Positions 7,739-16,468 of a stretch of 64,000 nucleotides of DNA are shown here, piece by piece (the stretch's first letter is position 1; every line of letters begins with the position of its first letter). Source of the stretch: Sphingomonadales bacterium (GTDB lineage Bacteria; Pseudomonadota; Alphaproteobacteria; Sphingomonadales; Sphingomonadaceae). The position numbers were made by a program, and so were the translations under genes. The stretch lies in NCBI GenBank assembly GCA_017309275.1, contig JAFKLT010000049.1:1-64000 (forward strand). The letters run 5' to 3'. The notes beneath the pieces were generated by a model, which did no database searches, was not told where the DNA came from, and saw only the letters and a program-made list of their open reading frames with translations.

Positions 7739-8173
7739 ATGACCGACGATGCGATGGTGCCGATTGCACGGATATTGGGGCGGGGCGAGGCGCTGACGGT
7801 TGCCGCGATGCTCTCCGCCGCGGGGATCATCGTTCACGTCGGCAGCGAATATTATACCAGCGTATCGCCCGATTATATCGCGGTCGGCGGGCTGCGGCTG
7901 ACCGTTCCGGCATGGCAATATGAGGATGCGTCGCGGCTACTGGCGGAAATGCTCGCCGAGCCGGCGCCCGTGCCCAACAGCTATACCGTCCGGGCTGTCG
8001 GACGCTTCACATTGGCGACGGGCGGTGCGCTTGGTCTGCTTATATCGCCCTATGCGTTCATGTGGGGGCTGAAGGCGCTGATGGTCTTTCTGTATACCCC
8101 GCTGATGCTTCTCCAGTTGCCCGCAAATGTTCAGGGGCGCAGCGAATATTATCTCAGCGCCGAACCGGGTTGA
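7739..8173 (+). CDS. DUF2007-like putative signal-transducing membrane protein
   Basis: A 144-residue hypothetical protein. The N-terminal half (MVPIARILGRGEALTVAAMLSAAGI) resembles the short DUF2007 domain, in which a residue-deposit fold handles a small ligand. The C-terminal half contains two hydrophobic segments (TLATGGALGLLISPYAFMW and ALMVFLYTPLMLLQL), so it probably sits in the inner membrane. It starts at ATG 7739, 50 bp after terC, just past the tandem duplication. It is followed by the DUF1489 gene 30 bp later. Function unknown. Confidence 0.6.
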   Translation: MTDDAMVPIARILGRGEALTVAAMLSAAGIIVHVGSEYYTSVSPDYIAVGGLRLTVPAWQYEDASRLLAEMLAEPAPVPNSYTVRAVGRFTLATGGALGLLISPYAFMWGLKALMVFLYTPLMLLQLPANVQGRSEYYLSAEPG

Positions 8174-8203
8174 ACCTGGCGGCCGAGCGCCCATTTTCAG
8201 ATC

Positions 8204-8605
8204 ATGTCCCAGCTTCACATGACCCGTGTTGCCGTCGGTTGCCCCGACTATCCCGCGCTCGCCGCGCGGATCGCCGCGCGCGCGGAGGGGGGCGAGGTTC
8301 GCTTCACGACGCGGTTCAAGCCGAAGCGCGCCGACGAGCTGATCGGCGGCAAGCTGCATTTCATCGTGAAACACACGCTCGTCGGGCGTGTCGAGATAGT
8401 GCGCTTCGACGATCGCGAGGACGGGCGGATCGACATCGTCTGCGTCGCCCTGCTCGAGCGCGTCCATCCGCAGCCCAAGCGCGCGCATCAGGGTTGGCGC
8501 TATCTGACCGCCGACGATGCGCCGAAGGGCGTCGACGATAGCGACGGCATCGGCGACCTGCCCCCCGAACTCTACCGCGAACTGGCCGAACTCAGCCTGA
8601 TCTAA
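8204..8605 (+). CDS. DUF1489 family protein
   Basis: A 133-residue conserved alphaproteobacterial protein of unknown function, recognised by its overall pattern. This includes the N-terminal MTRVAVGCPDYPAL and FTTRFKPKRADELIGGKLHFIVKHTLVGR, plus the repeated basic and aromatic residues RAHQGWRYL near residue 95. No signal peptide or membrane segment is present. Its stop codon overlaps the 3' end of the convergent glutamate-synthase-like gene by 4 bp. Confidence 0.75.
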   Translation: MSQLHMTRVAVGCPDYPALAARIAARAEGGEVRFTTRFKPKRADELIGGKLHFIVKHTLVGRVEIVRFDDREDGRIDIVCVALLERVHPQPKRAHQGWRYLTADDAPKGVDDSDGIGDLPPELYRELAELSLI

Positions 8606-10179
8606 CAGGCGGCGCGAAAGCTTTCGGCGCGCGCCATGGCCCAATAGCGGGCGCCCGCGACCGAATCCGGGTCGTCGAGCAGCACGCCGCGCTCATAGAA
8701 TTTATAGATGCGGTCGATCGAGTCCGACCGTGCCGAGTTCAGCCGTTCGTGCAGGTGATGCGGCTGGATCTGCCATGGATTTTCCAGCCCCATCGCGCAG
8801 CTTATGTCCCACAGCGCCGAAACGGTCGCGGCCTGGAAGCGGCGCACGCGCTCGGCCTTGTCCTCGACGACCAGGCCGCGCTGGCGGCCGGGGTCCTGCG
8901 TCGCGATTCCGGTCGGGCAGAGGTCGGTGTGACAGCGCAGCGACTGCACGCAGCCCAGCGAGAACATGAAGGCGCGCGCGGCGTTCGACCAGTCGGCGCC
9001 CAGCGCGCAATTGACCGCCAGCCCGGCGCCCGAATGAACCTTGCCCGCCGCGCCGAGGCGGATTTCTTCCTTGAGCCCGCAGCCGACGAGTGCGTTGCGC
9101 ACGAAGATCAGCCCTTCGCGCAGCGGCATGCCGACGCGGTTCGAAAATTCGATCGGCGCGGCGCCGGTGCCGCCCTCGGCGCCGTCGACGACGATATAGT
9201 CCAGGCGAATGCCCGTCGCGATCATCGCCTTCATGACGGCATAAATCTCGTGCGGCTGGCCGACGCACAGCTTGATGCCGACGGGTTTGCCGCCCGACAG
9301 CTCGCGCAGCTTCGCGGCCCATTCGATCATCTCGATCGGCGTCGAAAAGGCTGAGTGCGCCGCGGGCGAGATGCAATCCTCGCCTTCGCGCACGCCGCGC
9401 GTCGCCGCGATTTCGGCGCTGACCTTCGCACCGGGCAGCACGCCGCCGTGGCCGGGCTTGGCGCCCTGGCTCAATTTGATCTCGATCATCTTGACCTGAT
9501 CCTCGGCCGCGCGGTCGCGAAAGCGGTCGGGGTCGAAGTGGCCGGCGTCGTCGCGGCACCCGAAATAGCCGCTGCCCAGCTCCCAGACGATGTCGCCGCC
9601 GTGGACGCGGTGATAGGGGCTGAAGCCGCCTTCGCCCGTGTCGTGATAGAAATTGCCCAGCTTGGCGCCCAGGTTGAGCGCCTCGATCGCGTTGGCGCCC
9701 AGCGAGCCGAAGCTCATGGCCGAAATGTTGAGCAGCGCGGCGTCATAGGGGCGCGCGCATTGCGCGGTGCCGATATGCACGCGCTGCGTCCGGTCGGGCG
9801 CGGCGACCGGCGCGATGCTGTGGTTCATCCACTCATATTCGTCCGAATAGACGTCGAGTTCGGTACCGAACGGATGGCTGTCGAGTTCGCCCTTCGCGCG
9901 CGCGTACACAATATCGCGCTCGGTCCGCGCAAACGGCCGCCCATCGAGAGGTCCTTCGACAATATATGCATAAAAATAAGGCCGCCCCCCCTCAAACAGC
10001 CAGCGGATGCGTGCGATCAGCGGGAAGTTGCGGCGGAGGCTGTGGCGGGGCTGGATCGCATCGTAAACCGCGATGACGATCAGTGGGATCCATAAAATGA
10101 GCGTCCAGCGCGCCGGCGGCCACCACGCCGCTAGAGCGATGGCGATGAGAAGGGTGGGAAAGGCGATCCAGCGGTGCAT
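8602..10179 (-). CDS. FMN-binding glutamate synthase family protein (membrane-anchored)
   Basis: A 525-residue protein with two hydrophobic segments in the first 45 residues, followed by a GltS-like FMN barrel. Family signatures are MSFGSLGANAIEALNLGA, KLSQGAKPGHGGVLPG, VDGAEGGTGAAP and the cysteine cluster GCVQSLRCHTDLCPTG, which binds an iron-sulfur centre in glutamate synthases. It lacks the glutaminase domain, so it is not a complete GOGAT. Archaeal-type and orphan members are thought to act on amino donors, but the substrate is unknown. It converges on the DUF1489 gene; the next upstream gene on this strand is the NTF2-like one. Confidence 0.85.
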   Translation of the reverse strand: MHRWIAFPTLLIAIALAAWWPPARWTLILWIPLIVIAVYDAIQPRHSLRRNFPLIARIRWLFEGGRPYFYAYIVEGPLDGRPFARTERDIVYARAKGELDSHPFGTELDVYSDEYEWMNHSIAPVAAPDRTQRVHIGTAQCARPYDAALLNISAMSFGSLGANAIEALNLGAKLGNFYHDTGEGGFSPYHRVHGGDIVWELGSGYFGCRDDAGHFDPDRFRDRAAEDQVKMIEIKLSQGAKPGHGGVLPGAKVSAEIAATRGVREGEDCISPAAHSAFSTPIEMIEWAAKLRELSGGKPVGIKLCVGQPHEIYAVMKAMIATGIRLDYIVVDGAEGGTGAAPIEFSNRVGMPLREGLIFVRNALVGCGLKEEIRLGAAGKVHSGAGLAVNCALGADWSNAARAFMFSLGCVQSLRCHTDLCPTGIATQDPGRQRGLVVEDKAERVRRFQAATVSALWDISCAMGLENPWQIQPHHLHERLNSARSDSIDRIYKFYERGVLLDDPDSVAGARYWAMARAESFRAAC

Positions 10180-10198
10180 CGCGAAGCGCCCTGCGACC

Positions 10199-10597
10199 TC
10201 AGCCTGCCTGTGCGGCGAGCATCGCCGCCATCTTTTCCCACACCTTGTTGATCGCCTTGAGCGGGCGAACCATGACTTTGAAATCCTTTATCTTTCCATC
10301 ATCGCCCCAGCGGATGATGTCGACGCCGTTGATCTGGATGCCGTCGAGTTCGGTCTGGAATTCGAGCATCGCCTGATCACCATCGACGATTTCCCGCAGG
10401 TAACGGAAATTCTCGCCGCCGAGAGCATGGCTTGCGGCGTGAAGATAGGCGAAAACCTTGTCGCGGCCCTCCTGCGGCGTGTGGACGACGGGCGAGTGGA
10501 ACACCGCATCCTCGGCGAGCAGCGCGCGGAGGGCCTGCGGATCGCCGCCCTCCGTCATATAGCTGTGCCAGGCGGCGAGGCCGGGATGGCCGGTCAT
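10199..10597 (-). CDS. Nuclear transport factor 2 (SnoaL-like) family protein
   Basis: A 132-residue cone-fold protein. The arrangement LLAEDAVFHSPVVHTPQEGRDKVFAYL, then an FQTELDGIQINGVDIIRWGDDGKIKDFKVMVRP strand block, is typical of SnoaL/NTF2-like domains, which serve as hydrolases, isomerases or binding subunits. Its stop is 19 bp from the start of the glutamate-synthase-like gene. Its ATG overlaps the stop of the dienelactone hydrolase gene (ATGA), so those two are translated together. Substrate unknown. Confidence 0.8.
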   Translation of the reverse strand: MTGHPGLAAWHSYMTEGGDPQALRALLAEDAVFHSPVVHTPQEGRDKVFAYLHAASHALGGENFRYLREIVDGDQAMLEFQTELDGIQINGVDIIRWGDDGKIKDFKVMVRPLKAINKVWEKMAAMLAAQAG

Positions 10598-11292
10598 GCG
10601 AGATTCTCGGCAAAGAAGGCGCGGGTGCGCCCGTCGGCGAGTTGGGCGCCCTCTTCGTTGCGGCGGTTGCCCATGGTCGCGGCGAATCCGTGGTCGAGCC
10701 CCTGATAATCGTGGAGCGTGACCTTGGGATGCGGGTCGAGCCCATCGTGGATCACCTTTTGCGCGGCATGATCGACGAGATGATCTTCGGTCGGAATGTG
10801 GAGCATCAAAGGATGTGCGATCGCATGGCTTTCGCCGAGCATCTGGTCGATCATCACGCCATAATAGCCGACCGACGCATCGATGTCGGTGCGCGCGGCG
10901 GCCATATAGGCGAGCCGTCCGCCGAGGCAGAAGCCGACCGCACCGACCTTTTCGGCGCCTTGGCCGCGCAGCCAGCGGATCGCGGCCTCGATATCCTTCA
11001 CGCCGTCATCGGCGTCATATTGGCCGAAATAGCCAAAGGCTTCCTGAAGCTCCGCCTCGACATCCGGATTGAGTTCGACGCCGGGCGCGAAGCGCCAGAA
11101 GATGTCGGGGGCGATGGCGAGATAGCCTTGCGCCGCCCAGTCGTCGCATTTCTTGCGGATACCGGCGTTGACCCCGAAAATTTCGGGAATGACGATGATC
11201 GCACGCGACGAATCGGCGTCGGGGCGAGCGACATAGGCGGGAATTTCGCCTTCATGGTCGAACGCGGGGATGGTGGTGTTCGTCGCGGACAT
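10594..11292 (-). CDS. Dienelactone hydrolase family protein
   Basis: A 232-residue alpha/beta hydrolase with the cysteine nucleophile elbow GFCLGG near residue 123, the DLH hallmark. The acid is likely in HIPTEDHLVD and the histidine in LDHGFAA near the C-terminus. The N-terminal IPEIFGVNAGIRKKCDDWAAQGYLAIAPD is characteristic. Such enzymes hydrolyse dienelactone in aromatic catabolism, but most genomic paralogues are uncharacterised and no ring-cleavage genes are nearby. Coupled (ATGA) to the downstream NTF2-like gene. Confidence 0.88.
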   Translation of the reverse strand: MSATNTTIPAFDHEGEIPAYVARPDADSSRAIIVIPEIFGVNAGIRKKCDDWAAQGYLAIAPDIFWRFAPGVELNPDVEAELQEAFGYFGQYDADDGVKDIEAAIRWLRGQGAEKVGAVGFCLGGRLAYMAAARTDIDASVGYYGVMIDQMLGESHAIAHPLMLHIPTEDHLVDHAAQKVIHDGLDPHPKVTLHDYQGLDHGFAATMGNRRNEEGAQLADGRTRAFFAENLA

Positions 11293-11391
11293 AGGGGGAG
11301 CTCTCCTGTCTCTTGCTTCTTGGTGGTTAAAGCGCGAAGCTAGCCGTCGTTCAGGCGCGGCTCAAGCGCCGAAAGGGGCGAAAGGCTGGCA

Positions 11392-11691
11392 ATGAAATTC
11401 AATATCGAGATCGATTGCACCCCCGAGGAAGCGCGGCGGCTCGTCGGGCTTCCCGACCTCGAACCGCTGCACGACATCTATCTGTCGCGCGTCAAGGAGT
11501 TGATGGCGAAGGGGATCACGCCCGACCTGGTGCAACAGATGGTCAAAACCTGGGTTCCGATGGGCGAAAGCGGACTGGGTCTCGTCCAGTCGCTGCTGGG
11601 TCAGTTCGGCGGCGGGCTGATGGGCGGCGCGTCGAAATCGGGCGATGACAAGAGCGACGACGACAAGAGCCCCAAGGGGCGCAAGAGCTGA
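11392..11691 (+). CDS. DUF6489 family protein
   Basis: A 99-residue protein beginning MKFNIEIDCTPEEARRLVGLPDLEPLHDIYLSRVKELM, a pattern common in sphingomonads and assigned to DUF6489. The middle is weakly amphipathic and glycine-rich (LLGQFGGGLMGGA). The tail is highly charged and probably disordered (SGDDKSDDDKSPKGRKS). Function unknown. The stop codon TGA at 11689-11691 may overlap a non-standard CTG start of mnmE. Confidence 0.7.
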   Translation: MKFNIEIDCTPEEARRLVGLPDLEPLHDIYLSRVKELMAKGITPDLVQQMVKTWVPMGESGLGLVQSLLGQFGGGLMGGASKSGDDKSDDDKSPKGRKS

Positions 11692-13019
11692 ACCACGACG
11701 ATGCAAGTGACACGATTTTCGCGTTGTCGAGCGGGATGCCGCCGGCAGCGATCGCGGTCGTGCGCATCAGCGGATCGCACGCCGGCGAGGCGCTGACCCG
11801 CTTGGCGGGGCGATTGCCCAAGCCGCGGTACGCCTCGCTGGCCGATCTGACGGATCACGAAGGCGCGCCGCTCGATCGCGCCCTGATGCTATGGTTTCCG
11901 GGGCCGGCGACAGCGACGGGCGAGGACCTGGCCGAACTGCATCTGCACGGCGGCCGCGCGGTCGTTGCGGCGGTCGAGGCGGCGCTGGGCGCGATGACCG
12001 AGTTGCGGCGGGCCGAGCCGGGCGAGTTCACGCGGCGCGCGTTCCTGAACGGCCGGATCGATCTGGCCGAAGCCGAAGGGCTAGCCGACCTGTTGGCGGC
12101 AGAGACCGAAAGCCAGCGCGTGCAGGCGCTGGGAATGGCGAGCGGGCATGTATCGCGGGCGGTGGCGCGATGGCAGGACCGGTTGTTGGGGTTGATGGCA
12201 GGGGTGGAGGCCGAGCTGAACTTTGGCGACGAAGATGATGTGGAAGTTTACGAAGGTGCCGCGCAGCGTTTGATTGGGGGGATGGCAGCTGTGGCGGGCG
12301 AGCTGGGCGCGTGGTTGGCGCGGCCGGCGGCGGAGGTGATCGCGGAGGGATTGTCGGTCGTCATCGCGGGGCCACCAAATGCCGGAAAATCTACCCTGAT
12401 CAATGCCTTGGCACAGCGCGAGCTGGCGATCGTGTCGCCGGTCGCGGGAACGACGCGCGACGTGATCGAGACGCCGCTGGCGCTCGACGGGATCGCGATG
12501 CGCTTTTCGGATACTGCCGGCATTCGCGCCGAAAGTGCCGACGATGTCGAGGCGATCGGGATCGACCGTGCGAAGGCAGCAGTCGAAGCCGCCGACATCC
12601 TGCTGTGGCTGGGCGGCCCGCGCGAGGTGCCGGCGCACCCGCGCGCGATCCTGATCGCGGCGCAAGCCGACCGCTGGCGCGGCGATGCGGCGGCAGAGGC
12701 CGATGCAGCCCGGTGCGACCTGACCCTGTCGGCGGCGACGGGCGAGGGGATGGACAAGCTCCACGCGCATATCGTCGAGATGGCACGCACCCTGTTGCCG
12801 CGCGAAGGTGAGGCAGCGTTGCGCCAGCGCCAGCGCGCCGCACTTGCCGAAGCAAAACAATGGCTTGAGATCGAACCGGGATCGCGCGAGACCGAGGATA
12901 TGATCCTGCTCGCCGAGCGGCTTCGCCTGGCGGCGGGGGCGCTCGACCGTATAACGGGACGCGCGGGGGTCGAGGACATGCTCGACGCGCTGTTCGGACG
13001 TTTCTGCATCGGGAAATGA
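11688..13019 (+). CDS. mnmE: tRNA modification GTPase MnmE
   Basis: GTPase that with MnmG installs the cmnm5U34 wobble modification. Conserved parts are DTIFALSSGMPPAAIAVVRISG at the N-terminus, the G1 loop GPPNAGKSTLINAL, DTAGIR (G3) and the C-terminal FCIGK. The G4 position reads AQAD instead of NKxD. The first ordinary start in frame (TTG, 11724) would cut off the conserved DTIFA. In-frame codons extend to 11649 without ATG, GTG or TTG. A CTG at 11688 overlapping the previous stop (CTGA) restores the expected N-terminus and gives 443 residues, so it is used here; it remains unproven. Followed by parS1 and mnmG. Confidence 0.9.
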   Translation: MNHDDASDTIFALSSGMPPAAIAVVRISGSHAGEALTRLAGRLPKPRYASLADLTDHEGAPLDRALMLWFPGPATATGEDLAELHLHGGRAVVAAVEAALGAMTELRRAEPGEFTRRAFLNGRIDLAEAEGLADLLAAETESQRVQALGMASGHVSRAVARWQDRLLGLMAGVEAELNFGDEDDVEVYEGAAQRLIGGMAAVAGELGAWLARPAAEVIAEGLSVVIAGPPNAGKSTLINALAQRELAIVSPVAGTTRDVIETPLALDGIAMRFSDTAGIRAESADDVEAIGIDRAKAAVEAADILLWLGGPREVPAHPRAILIAAQADRWRGDAAAEADAARCDLTLSAATGEGMDKLHAHIVEMARTLLPREGEAALRQRQRAALAEAKQWLEIEPGSRETEDMILLAERLRLAAGALDRITGRAGVEDMLDALFGRFCIGK

Positions 13020-13035
13020 TGTTCCACGTGAAACA
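13020..13035. promoter_or_regulatory. parS: parS centromere site 1
   Basis: TGTTCCACGTGAAACA matches the ParB-binding consensus TGTTTCACGTGAAACA at 15 of 16 positions. It begins one base after the mnmE stop and lies in the mnmE-mnmG gap. ParB encoded at 16469 should nucleate here. Confidence 0.92.
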
Positions 13036-13094
13036 TCGCACCGGTCGCAGCGCGGTGGATTCATTGCCGACATTGCGCTAAAGGCGCGGCAATC

Positions 13095-14957
13095 ATGCAG
13101 AATGAAGCAATTTTCGATGTCATCGTCGTCGGCGGTGGGCATGCCGGAACCGAGGCGGCCGCCGCCGCCGCGCGGCTTGGCTCACGCGTCGCGCTGGTCA
13201 GTTTCGACCCCGCGCTGATCGGAACCATGTCATGCAACCCGGCGATCGGCGGGCTGGGCAAGGGCCATCTGATGCGCGAGGTCGATGCGCTCGACGGCTG
13301 GATGGCGCGCGCGGCCGACAGCGCGGCCATCCATTATCGCATGCTCAACGCGTCGAAGGGCGCGGCAGTGCAGGGACCGCGCATCCAGGCCGACCGTACG
13401 CTGTACCGTGACGCGATCCAATCGCTGCTCGCCAGCGAGACCGATATTCTCGTCGTGGAAGGCGAAGCCGCGGCGCTGACGCTGTCCCCCGACGGCGCGC
13501 GCGTCGAAGGGCTCGAACTCGCCGACGGCCGGCTGCTGACGGCAAGCGCGGTGGTGCTGGCGACGGGAACCTTCTTGGGCGGACGGCTGTTCCGCGGCGA
13601 GGAGCGAATGGAGGGCGGCCGGATCGGCGAAGCGGGCGCACACCGGTTGGCCGAACAATTGCGCGCCGCGAAGCTGCCGATGGCACGGCTCAAGACGGGC
13701 ACGCCGCCGCGCCTCGACGCCCGGACGATCGACTGGGCGCGATTGGAAGAGCAGCCTTCGGATGGCGGCGACTGGACTTGTTCCACGTGGAACAGCGCGC
13801 GGACCGTCCCGCAGATATTCTGCGCGATCACGCGGACCAACGCCGAATCGCATGCGATCATCGCCGCGAACCTGGACCGATCGCCGCTGTTCACCGGCGC
13901 GATCGGCGCCGCCGGGCCGCGCTATTGCCCGTCGATCGAGGACAAGATTCACCGCTTCGCCGACCGCGACAGCCATCAGGTGTTCCTGGAGCCCGAGGGG
14001 CTGGATTCGCCCCTCGTCTATCCGAACGGCATTTCGACGTCGTTGCCCGCCGACGTCCAACTTGCGATGCTGCGCACGATGGAGGGCCTGGAGGCGGTCG
14101 AAATGACCGTGCCGGGCTATGCCGTCGAATATGATCATATCGACCCGCGCGCGCTGGACCGGACGTTGCAGGTCCGCGCGATCGCCGGCCTCTATTGCGC
14201 TGGCCAGATCAACGGCACGACCGGTTACGAGGAAGCCGCCGCGCAGGGACTTGTCGCGGGCGCGAATGCCGCGCTGGCGGTGCAAGCGCGCGAGCCGCTG
14301 ATCCTCGATCGATCGATTTCCTATATCGGGGTAATGGTCGACGACCTGGTGCTGCAGGGGGTGACCGAGCCTTATCGCATGCTGACCGCGCGCGCCGAAT
14401 ATCGGCTGCGTCTGCGCGCCGACAATGCCGCGACGCGGCTGACGCCGAAGGGGATCGCGCTGGGGCTGGTGCGTCCCGCAACGGCGGCGCTGTTCGAGGA
14501 ACGACAGGCGGCGCGGAAACAGGCCGAGGCTTTGCTCGACGCTCCCGTCGCGACCGCCGATTACGCCGCGATCGGCCTGGCGGTTCCTGGCGATGGCGTG
14601 CTGCGCAAGCGCATCGAATTGCTGCGTTTCCCGGATGTGGACATGGCGATGCTGAAGGTGCTGGCGCCCGATCTCGCGTCGATCGACGATACCGTCCTGT
14701 CCGAATTGGCCGAGGATGCACATTATGCGCCCTATATCGCGCGGCAGGAGGCCGAGCTTCGCTCGCTGGCGGCGAACGAGGCGATCATGCTCGATCCGGG
14801 ACTGGATTATGGCGCGATCGGTGGATTGTCGCGCGAGATGGTCGAACGTCTGACCAAGGCACGCCCCGAAACATTGGGGCAGGCAGGACGGATCGACGGC
14901 GTGACCCCGGCGGCGTTGACCGCGATCATGGTGCATAGCCGTCGGCGGGCGGCATGA
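13095..14957 (+). CDS. mnmG: tRNA uridine-5-carboxymethylaminomethyl modification enzyme MnmG
   Basis: A 620-residue FAD-dependent enzyme, the partner of MnmE in wobble-uridine modification. The dinucleotide motif [17 protein letters not shown] lies at residues 13-29. Typical are [45 protein letters not shown] and the C-terminal helical region. Length equals the family standard. A perfect parS (13779-13794) lies inside the gene and encodes part of CSTWN near residues 229-233. The stop is three bases before parS3. It is part of the mnmE-mnmG-rsmG-parA-parB run. Confidence 0.97.
   Translation: MQNEAIFDVIVVGGGHAGTEAAAAAARLGSRVALVSFDPALIGTMSCNPAIGGLGKGHLMREVDALDGWMARAADSAAIHYRMLNASKGAAVQGPRIQADRTLYRDAIQSLLASETDILVVEGEAAALTLSPDGARVEGLELADGRLLTASAVVLATGTFLGGRLFRGEERMEGGRIGEAGAHRLAEQLRAAKLPMARLKTGTPPRLDARTIDWARLEEQPSDGGDWTCSTWNSARTVPQIFCAITRTNAESHAIIAANLDRSPLFTGAIGAAGPRYCPSIEDKIHRFADRDSHQVFLEPEGLDSPLVYPNGISTSLPADVQLAMLRTMEGLEAVEMTVPGYAVEYDHIDPRALDRTLQVRAIAGLYCAGQINGTTGYEEAAAQGLVAGANAALAVQAREPLILDRSISYIGVMVDDLVLQGVTEPYRMLTARAEYRLRLRADNAATRLTPKGIALGLVRPATAALFEERQAARKQAEALLDAPVATADYAAIGLAVPGDGVLRKRIELLRFPDVDMAMLKVLAPDLASIDDTVLSELAEDAHYAPYIARQEAELRSLAANEAIMLDPGLDYGAIGGLSREMVERLTKARPETLGQAGRIDGVTPAALTAIMVHSRRRAA
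13779..13794. promoter_or_regulatory. parS: parS centromere site 2 (inside mnmG)
   Basis: TGTTCCACGTGGAACA is a perfect 16-bp palindrome, with two symmetric changes from the classical consensus. It lies within the mnmG reading frame, so it is under both coding and ParB-binding constraint. Confidence 0.88.
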
Positions 14958-14960
14958 CGA

Positions 14961-14976
14961 TGTTTCACGTGGAACA
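14961..14976. promoter_or_regulatory. parS: parS centromere site 3
   Basis: TGTTTCACGTGGAACA matches the ParB-binding consensus at 15 of 16 positions. It lies in the mnmG-rsmG gap, three bases beyond the mnmG stop. Confidence 0.92.
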
Positions 14977-15020
14977 GATCGCGCGCGTTGCGGCGATGAT
15001 GGCGGCGATGGGGACGACAT

Positions 15021-15689
15021 ATGTCGGGTGATCATGGTCGCCATCTTATCGAGACCGAGGAGGCCGCCCGCGCCTGGATCGCGGATAGCTTTGCACCGAC
15101 GACCCGGCAGCTGGATCGGCTCGATCGGTTCGCGGCGATGCTGGCGGCTGAAAATGAGCAGCAGAATCTGATCGCCGCGTCGACCATTCCGACGCTGTGG
15201 GTGCGCCACATCGCCGACAGCGCGCAGCTGCTGGCGCTCGACAGCGATAGCGCCGGGCTCTGGATCGACCTGGGCAGCGGGCCGGGATTGCCGGGACTGG
15301 TCGTCGCGATCCTGAGCGACCGCCCGATGCTGCTGGTCGAATCGCGCAAGCGGCGCTGCGATTTTTTGCGCGCGGTCGCGAGTGACCTCGGTCTGGCGCA
15401 TGTCGAGGTTGCCGAAGCGACGCTCGAGCGCGTCGCGACGCGCCCCGCGTCAACCATAAGCGCCCGCGCCTTTGCCCCGCTCGACAAGCTGATCGGCTTA
15501 TCCACCCGTTTTTCCACCGAATCGACGCGTTGGCTGCTGCCAAAGGGCAGAAACGCAGTTAAGGAACTGGCGTTGCTGCCGGAGGCGTGGCAGAGAATGT
15601 TTCACGTGGAACAGAGCCGCACCGACGCCGAAAGCCAGATATTGGTCGGCGAGGGGACAATCGGCGCAAAACAGCGAGGAAAGCGATGA
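15021..15689 (+). CDS. rsmG: 16S rRNA (guanine-N7)-methyltransferase RsmG
   Basis: A 222-residue SAM-dependent methyltransferase (GidB) that makes m7G527 in 16S rRNA. The SAM-binding signature IDLGSGPGLPGLV lies near residues 79-91, followed by LVESRKRRCDFLRAVASDLGL and SARAFAPLDKLIGL. The ATG at 15021 is the first plausible start after parS3; an earlier ATG at 14960 is in another frame and soon stops. The gene contains parS4 near its 3' end (coding MFHVEQ). Its TGA overlaps the parA ATG (ATGA). Confidence 0.93.
   Translation: MSGDHGRHLIETEEAARAWIADSFAPTTRQLDRLDRFAAMLAAENEQQNLIAASTIPTLWVRHIADSAQLLALDSDSAGLWIDLGSGPGLPGLVVAILSDRPMLLVESRKRRCDFLRAVASDLGLAHVEVAEATLERVATRPASTISARAFAPLDKLIGLSTRFSTESTRWLLPKGRNAVKELALLPEAWQRMFHVEQSRTDAESQILVGEGTIGAKQRGKR
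15598..15613. promoter_or_regulatory. parS: parS centromere site 4 (inside rsmG)
   Basis: TGTTTCACGTGGAACA, identical to site 3, lies inside the 3' part of rsmG, 73 bp before parA. The four sites span about 2.6 kb, with spacings of roughly 760, 1180 and 640 bp. Confidence 0.9.
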
Positions 15690-16468
15690 TCCGTATCGCC
15701 GTGGCGAACCAGAAGGGTGGGGTCGGCAAGACGACGACCGCGATCAATCTGGCGACCGCGCTTGCGGCGACCGGCTGGCGCACGCTGATCATCGACCTCG
15801 ATCCGCAGGGCAATGCGTCGACGGGGCTGGGTATCACGCAGGCGCAGCGCGAATTTTCGAGCTATGAACTGTTGCGCGGCGATGCGCAGCTCGCCGAATG
15901 TGCGGTGCATACCGCGGTGCCGCGGCTCGACATCGTTCCCGCGACGGTCGACCTGTCGGGCGCCGAGATCGAACTGATCGAATTCGCCGACCGCCTGCAT
16001 CGCCTGGAACAGGCGCTGACCGGCGCCGAGGCCGGGCAATGGGATATTTGCCTGATCGATTGCCCGCCGTCGCTGGGGATGCTGACGCTTAACGCGCTGA
16101 TCGCGGCCGAATCGCTGATCGTGCCGCTGCAGTGCGAGTTTTTCGCGCTTGAGGGCCTCAGCCAGTTGCTGACGACGGTCGAGCGCGTGCGCGGCCGCTT
16201 CAACCAGAAATTGTCGATCCTGGGCGTCGCGCTGACGATGTTCGATCGCCGCAACCGGCTGACCGATCAGGTGTCGGACGATGTGCGCGAGGTGTTGGGG
16301 CCGGTGGTGTTCCAGACGGTCATCCCGCGCAATGTCCGCCTGTCCGAGGCGCCGAGCCACGGCCTGCCCGCGCTGATCTATGACCATCGCTGTGCCGGGT
16401 CGGCCGCTTATATTGCGCTTGCGCGCGAACTGATCGATCGCCTTCCCGACATCCGCAAGGCCGCATAA
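15686..16468 (+). CDS. parA: Chromosome partitioning ATPase ParA
   Basis: A 260-residue Walker-type ATPase that moves ParB-parS complexes of the newly replicated origin. It begins MIRIAVANQKGGVGKTTTAINLA, with the deviant Walker A motif KGGVGKTT at residues 10-17. IIDLDPQGNASTGLG and LIDCPPSLGMLTLNAL (Walker B) follow. The frame is open upstream to 15587, but the ATG at 15686 gives the canonical N-terminus and overlaps the rsmG stop by ATGA. It is immediately followed by parB with no gap. Confidence 0.97.
   Translation: MIRIAVANQKGGVGKTTTAINLATALAATGWRTLIIDLDPQGNASTGLGITQAQREFSSYELLRGDAQLAECAVHTAVPRLDIVPATVDLSGAEIELIEFADRLHRLEQALTGAEAGQWDICLIDCPPSLGMLTLNALIAAESLIVPLQCEFFALEGLSQLLTTVERVRGRFNQKLSILGVALTMFDRRNRLTDQVSDDVREVLGPVVFQTVIPRNVRLSEAPSHGLPALIYDHRCAGSAAYIALARELIDRLPDIRKAA

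Noticed and set aside
15498..15506. TTATCCACC inside rsmG as a DnaA box
   Set aside because: One mismatch to the consensus, isolated, and in coding sequence; no cluster of boxes around it.
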